Below are positions 59,731-64,000 of a stretch of DNA of 64,000 nt, piece after piece. Both the position numbers and the translations under genes were made by a program. Source of the stretch: Struthidea cinerea (taxonomy: Eukaryota; Chordata; Aves; Passeriformes; Corcoracidae); NCBI GenBank assembly GCA_013397865.1, contig VZTI01004331.1:399093-463092 (forward strand), written 5' to 3'. The notes under the pieces are model-generated. The model was not told the origin of the DNA. It did not search any database and saw nothing but the letters and a program-made list of their open reading frames with translations. Within the stretch, counting starts at the first letter, position 1. Each line of letters begins with the position of its first letter.

Positions 59731-60551
59731 GAGGGTGTTTCCATGCTCCATAACTCTATCTGAGCCTCCAGAACAAAATCTGACATCTTATTGCCTATTC
59801 CTAAACCCAGGCTCTTCCCAAACCTTTGGAAAGGTGGATGGGAGAGAAGTAGCTGGAAAAGCTGCGCTTCCATCCCTTTGAATAAATAACCAGCGCTAAG
59901 GATAATAAATAAAATCAGCAATAAGGATCTGGCAAGTGGGTGAGTACAGCCTCGAGCCAGAGCTGCAGGGCCGAAGGGTTTGTGCTGAAACTTCACCTAA
60001 ATCCCTTTTTTTCCACTCTTTCCTATTTCAGATTTTGGTTTTTCCCCCTAACTTCATCAGCTCCCCTGGAAATCCTTCTGGCACCCACCGTGGGCAGCTT
60101 CGGAGTGGACAGGAGGGACTGCAGCCAAAGTTTGCTGTCAGGAGCTTCTCTCCCTCCACCTCATCCCCAGACGTCCCCTCCAGCTCATCCCCGTCCTCCC
60201 CGGGGCACTCCCAGCTGTGCAGGACCTCGGGATGAGACTGTGGGCACGTCTTGCCCTGATGGAGAACAGGAACAACTCCTTGAGAGCCCTCCCAGGTAAC
60301 CAAAATTTGTAAATCTCGGTGATTTTCGCACTAAAAAGTTGCCTGTTGTCTGAGCAGACTCCAGCAGAGGGAGCGCGGCTGCACGGAACGGGATTAAAAC
60401 CCTTTTCTCTTCAGCAAATCCACCTTTTGGAGATGAGTTATTGGGATGTCTCCTCTGGATGGCGTTTTCCCGTGACATTTCCAGTTGTTCCCCACCTGCT
60501 CAAACAGCAACATGCATCGGGAGCCTTTAAAAACAACTGAAAAGTTTAATT

Positions 60552-60568
60552 TTATTACTTTTTTATTA
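60552..60568 (-). terminator. Candidate minus-strand poly(A) signals
   Basis: On the minus strand AATAAA occurs at 60563-60568 and again at 60552-60557, in an AT-rich block that stands out from the GC-rich surroundings. They lie about 330 bases past the stop of the candidate minus-strand exon ending at 60898. Confidence 0.35.
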
Positions 60569-60894
60569 TTATTATTTTAGGCAGGTCCAGTAAGAAAAAA
60601 AGAAAAAAACACCCCAAAATTCTATCTCTCAGAGTTTTAAATCACAGGTAAATCGTTAAATTACCCCGCAAGGGGATGGGATTGGACCCCGAGCCAAGGG
60701 ATTCATGTCTGGGAGCTCCAACCCCTCTGTCGGGTACCACATTCCCACCACTTTCCTTTTGTTTGCTGGGTGATTCTGGGGAGCTGTTCCTTGATGCTCA
60801 TCAGGGGCTGCTTCTGGAAGTGGGGGAGCCTCAGAGGGAAAGCGGGAGATGCCCACGGAGAGAAGGTGATGGAATCTGGGATCATTAAAACACC

Positions 60895-61062
60895 TCAGGT
60901 TTTGTTATTCCTGACCACAGCCACGCGAGAGGCACCTGCAGAGAAGGTTTGGATACCCCGGACCAGCTCATCCCGAATTTCCCCGGAGGTAAAATCCACC
61001 CTAAAAGCTGAGAGTCCCAAGGGATTCATTTTATCCAGCTGGGAGGGAGAAATGTCAGCATC
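60895..61062 (-). CDS. Possible terminal coding exon of an unidentified minus-strand gene
   Basis: Read on the minus strand, after an acceptor-like cttccctgcag the frame gives STDADISPSQLDKMNPLGLS, then AFRVDFTSGEIRDELVRGIQ, then TFSAGASRVAVVRNNKT and TGA. A second, stronger acceptor-like cttctccctcccag-type tract precedes LDKMNP. The composition is soluble-protein-like, with balanced charges and no low complexity, and poly(A) signals follow at a plausible distance. I do not recognise the protein, and the plus strand is also open here, so this could be chance. The acceptor position is approximate. Confidence 0.25.
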   Translation of the reverse strand, partial: DADISPSQLDKMNPLGLSAFRVDFTSGEIRDELVRGIQTFSAGASRVAVVRNNKT

Positions 61063-61147
61063 TGTGCTGCAGGGAAGATTGCCTCGGGATGCTGCTCCGG
61101 GAAACACTGGGAGGTTGAGGACCTTGGAGTTAATGAGATGTCTCCAA

Positions 61148-61197
61148 ATTTGCATATTCATAACCGCACCTATTACCTCGCCATTAGACTTAATAGG
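61148..61197. promoter_or_regulatory. Candidate regulatory element: POU octamer plus AT-rich dyads
   Basis: ATTTGCAT at 61148-61155 is a perfect octamer (POU factor) site. It is followed by CCTATTA (61169-61175) and its inverted partner TAATAGG (61191-61197), then TAATATTAGCAATTAATGG. This AT-rich block sits in GC-rich DNA and is not a repeat I know. Enhancer function is inference. Confidence 0.35.
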
Positions 61198-61521
61198 GCG
61201 TAATATTAGCAATTAATGGTTAATAAAATAGCCCCTTCAGGGCCATTTGTACACGGAAACGGGATGATAGATCTGGGCACTGCCTTGCTGAAGTGCTGGG
61301 AGGACTTCGGTCACCTCTCCCCTGCTGCGAGTGGAGTGGGAAACTTCGGGATATTTTGTGTTTTCCGCTTCCCAGCTTTGTTCTGCACGGATGATTATCC
61401 TTGGGGTTCATCCACCTCGCTCCAGCAACATCCCTGCTTCTCCAAACCTCCGCTGTCCTCTCGGCCAAAGGCAGGGAGCTCCAGCGAGTGCTGAGCTAAG
61501 GCACGCTGGCCATTTCCTCCC

Positions 61522-61545
61522 CTAATTGCCATTAAATGCAATTAG
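61522..61545. repeat. Perfect 8-base inverted repeat with homeodomain cores
   Basis: CTAATTGC (61522-61529) and GCAATTAG (61538-61545) are exact reverse complements around CATTAAAT, giving three TAAT/ATTA cores in 24 bases. It lies about 320 bases from the octamer block. Confidence 0.7.
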
Positions 61546-61549
61546 TGCT

Positions 61550-63560
61550 TCCCAGCTCGCCCCAGGAGCGGTGTCTCAGCAAGGTCAGCGTGGCCTGGGG
61601 CTGGAGAAACGCTGCACCAGGAGTTTTAGGCAGAAGAAGAATAATTATTTTAATTATTGCTTCACATGGAAATTGGCGTTTTCCCTTCCGTCCTCCCCAA
61701 AATCAGCCCATGCAGAGAATGTGCCCTCTGGCTTGGTGAGTGTCCCATGAGCTGGGAGTGGCTTTCTGCCCCTGTTTTTGCAGGAATTTCGTTGCTCCCC
61801 AAGTCATGAGAGCAGCTCATTCCTCTGGAAAAGTGGGGAAAATCTCTCCTCTGGAGTTCCCAGACCTGCGGGAGGTCTGAAAGGGAAAAGCTGCAGGTTG
61901 CATCCTGTATAAACAGGGCTGGGACGAGACAGAGGTGGGGGGAAATTCTGCTCCCTGGAGCTCTTGCAGGATTTTGAGGCTCTGCCAAAAGTCCTGGAAG
62001 GCCACGGCAAAGGGCCCAGGAAGTTCCTCACCTCTAAAATCACCTTTTCACCTTCCTTCCTCTCTGCCAGGACATGAACTCGACCTCTGTGCATGAACCA
62101 GCTGCTTCCCTCACCTTGAGAGGAAAAAATCCATCCCTGTCTCTCTTAAGTGCACAGGAGCTCCTTGCCGTGTTGTTCTCCCCAAGGCAGCCTCCAGGGA
62201 AGCTGGAAAAACCCCTCCAGCCTGGAAAAACCCCTCCAGCCTGTCCCCCACCCCGTATCCTTCCTCTACCCCCTCTCCCAGGGGTGGGAGCAGACCTGTG
62301 GCTCGGGCACAGATTGATTCCCTGGAATTCTCCAGGCATCTGGCCACAGACTGCCTGAGCCGGTCCTTAGGGGGTGTTTTTCTCCTCGGCTGAATTTGTC
62401 TGGCTTTGGAGACTGCAGAATCCGGCGGTTCCCGCAGCAGGGAGTTCTGCAGATCCCCTTTTTCTCCTTGGAAATTCCGGGTGTATTTGGCAAATCTCGG
62501 CGAGTCCAGCCTGGCCCCCGAGGCAGCTCCCACTCCCCAGGCCGTGCAGGGTTTGTGCATCAGCCCCATCCCACCCTGGCTCGTCACCGCTCTGGAGGGG
62601 CCGGGAAAAAACCCCACCTGTCATGGAAAAAAGCAAGGATAAAAAATTCCCGGAGCTCCTCCAGCACGTCCTGGCCTGGCGAGGAAGCTATTTTCACCAG
62701 CCTCCCACACACGCTGCGATGCTCGAGCAGCAAAGGAGGAACCCCAGCGTTAAGCACAGCTTTAGCAGCTCTGGTTTAGCTCAGCCGCGCTTTCCTTGCA
62801 GATACACCCTTTTTTTTTTCGCCGGGAATATCTGCCCCAAAAATCCCCGGGGGTCGGTGCTGGCTCTGACCGGAGGAAATGCAGAGCTTGGCATCACTGA
62901 GATTTAAAAGTGTTTTTCCCGGACTCCCAGGGTGCTGTCCCCTGAGCGTTCGCACAGCGCTGGGATGAGATTCCCACCCCGCTCCCGAGGCGCAGAGCAC
63001 GGGGCAGAGCGTCGGGAATCGCTTCCCGAGCCTGCAAACAGCTCCACAGTCACATCCCCGCACCCCTCCCCTCTGAACGCCCCCATCCCGAGGGATGCGG
63101 GATGGGCCCCGCACTGTCCATCCCCCCGGGAAGGCAGCGGAGGGGCTGAATTCCCGAGGGAAGTGCCCTTGGGAACAACCAGTGTAGGAGATGGCTCTGC
63201 TCCGCATCTTCCACCCCGGGAGCAGCAAACTATGACTGACGCCTGATACCCGGGGTTGAAATATCAGAGCGATCCCAGCTCCAAAGTCTCCGTGGAACAT
63301 TTGGTGGAGAGGGAATTGGATGTGGATCTCTCCATGATCTTTCCCGTTCTTTTTATAGTCCCTGTTTCGGTTTTCCTAGGATTAGGGAAGGCTCATCTTC
63401 AGGGATCTGCCTCTCCCTGGCTGTTTGCTGCTCCTCAGCGCGGAGCTGAAGGAATACGGGACCCGCTACAAGCAGGAAGGCTGGAAAAATGCACGGAACG
63501 AGGAGAGAAACCCTCTCCTGTAAAATAATCTTTGAAAAAGCCATGGGGCAGGGCGCCTTT
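61550..63560. other. GC-rich intergenic stretch leading into a CpG island
   Basis: Apart from the 19-base duplication I see no supported gene. CpG density rises after 62.9 kb. Many frames on both strands are open because of the base composition, and none shows a recognisable domain. Confidence 0.5.
62203..62240 (+). repeat. 19-base tandem duplication
   Basis: The unit CTGGAAAAACCCCTCCAGC occurs twice head to tail without mismatches (62203-62221 and 62222-62240). Confidence 0.9.
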
Positions 63561-64000
63561 CCCTGTGCCCTGCCCTGAGCCTGCCCGGCGTTCCAGGCTG
63601 CTTTTCCTCCCTCTCAGCGCTCCAAGGCATCTCCTCAACTTCCAGCCTTTCCCTCCAGATCCTCACACGCTCCCCGCTCCCTCCCATCGCTGCAGGATCC
63701 AGCCTGGACCCCCCCGCCCCCGCCCCGCTCTTTGCTCCTCCCTGGGGCTCCGAGGGAGCCGGGGACCATCTGGGTCCCTGCCCGGCAGAGGAGAGGGGAG
63801 GGCGGTAGGAGGGACCGGCGAGGCGGGGAGGGGAGAAGGATGCTCCGGGGGTGGCTCTTTGCTTCATCGCCTGCCCGGAGCTCGCAGGGGCTCGCCTGGA
63901 GGATGTCTCACCCCCTCGGCACAGGTAACTCCGGGACCCCCATGGCCCCAGCCGGGGGATGCTGCGAAGGGGAGGAGGGGGCTGCAATCCGGCTTGGATT
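63560..64000 (+). promoter_or_regulatory. CpG island / candidate promoter at window edge
   Basis: The last 440 bases are rich in CpG and contain GC boxes on both strands (CCGCCCC forms near 63715-63727 and GGCGGGG at 63822-63828). No TATA box is evident. This composition is typical of a housekeeping-type vertebrate promoter. The direction of transcription is inferred from the candidate exon just downstream, but a bidirectional promoter is possible. Confidence 0.5.
63840..63924 (+). CDS. Possible first coding exon of an unidentified plus-strand gene
   Basis: Two in-frame ATG codons (63840 and 63903) open a frame reading [20 protein letters not shown] then RMSHPLGT, ending one base before a near-consensus donor CAG|GTAACT at 63925. 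From the first ATG the peptide has three or more R, several S and A, and no D or E, as in mitochondrial presequences. The second ATG has A at -3. I do not recognise the protein. The rest would lie past the window. Confidence 0.25.

Larger units (their letters stand above)
53451..60540. other. Intergenic stretch after SLC4A11
   Basis: About 7 kb without a gene I can support. It holds CR1 fragments at 55.7, 56.4, 59.2 and 59.6 kb, a 53-base tandem duplication, and a run of twenty C. The 230-codon frame at 54010-54702 has no recognisable domain. In mammals ITPA lies tail-to-tail with SLC4A11, but I found no ITPA-like exon on the minus strand here. Confidence 0.6.

Noticed and set aside
62374..63300. 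Several 120-177 codon frames on both strands
   Set aside because: High GC content removes stop codons in all frames, and none shows conserved motifs.

Overview
The window is vertebrate nuclear DNA, almost certainly from a bird. Two things point to this. First, at least sixteen truncated copies of a CR1 (chicken-repeat-1) LINE lie in both orientations, most keeping the avian-type 3' end whose last bases repeat a motif like ATTCTGTGA. Second, a single widely spaced, intron-rich gene encodes a protein close to mammalian SLC4A11. Nothing bacterial, viral or plasmid-like was seen. The species cannot be named from the sequence.

Layout. Positions 1-50063 carry the 3' part of SLC4A11 on the plus strand as sixteen coding exons (1995-2226 to 50000-50063). 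The upstream exons, encoding roughly the first 125 residues, lie before the window. All fifteen introns between visible exons have GT-AG ends. Joined, the exons give 2292 bases in one uninterrupted frame: 763 residues and a TGA stop. They cover most of the cytoplasmic N-terminal domain and the entire transmembrane domain of this SLC4-family membrane transporter. In mammals the protein is an electrogenic H+/OH- (or NH3-coupled) transporter of corneal endothelium, inner ear and kidney. The introns (294 bases to 8.6 kb) hold CR1 fragments, homopolymer tracts, small tandem duplications and a few dyad-rich AT blocks that look like candidate regulatory elements.

From 50064 a long 3' untranslated region is likely. 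It includes a pair of Pumilio-type sites near 50.9 kb, and the first canonical AATAAA is at 53429. From 53.5 to 60.5 kb the DNA is intergenic, with CR1 fragments, a 53-base tandem duplication, a run of twenty C and one unresolved base. From 60.5 to 64 kb the DNA becomes GC- and CpG-rich. It holds a possible terminal coding exon of an unidentified minus-strand gene (stop near 60.9 kb, poly(A) signals near 60.56 kb), two compact AT-rich dyad elements (61.1-61.55 kb), and at the right edge a CpG-island promoter. That promoter may drive a plus-strand first exon ending in a good splice donor at 63924.

No novel multi-gene system was found. The most useful leads are the candidate noncoding regulatory elements, the CR1 inverted pairs around exons, and the two unidentified candidate exons at the right end.
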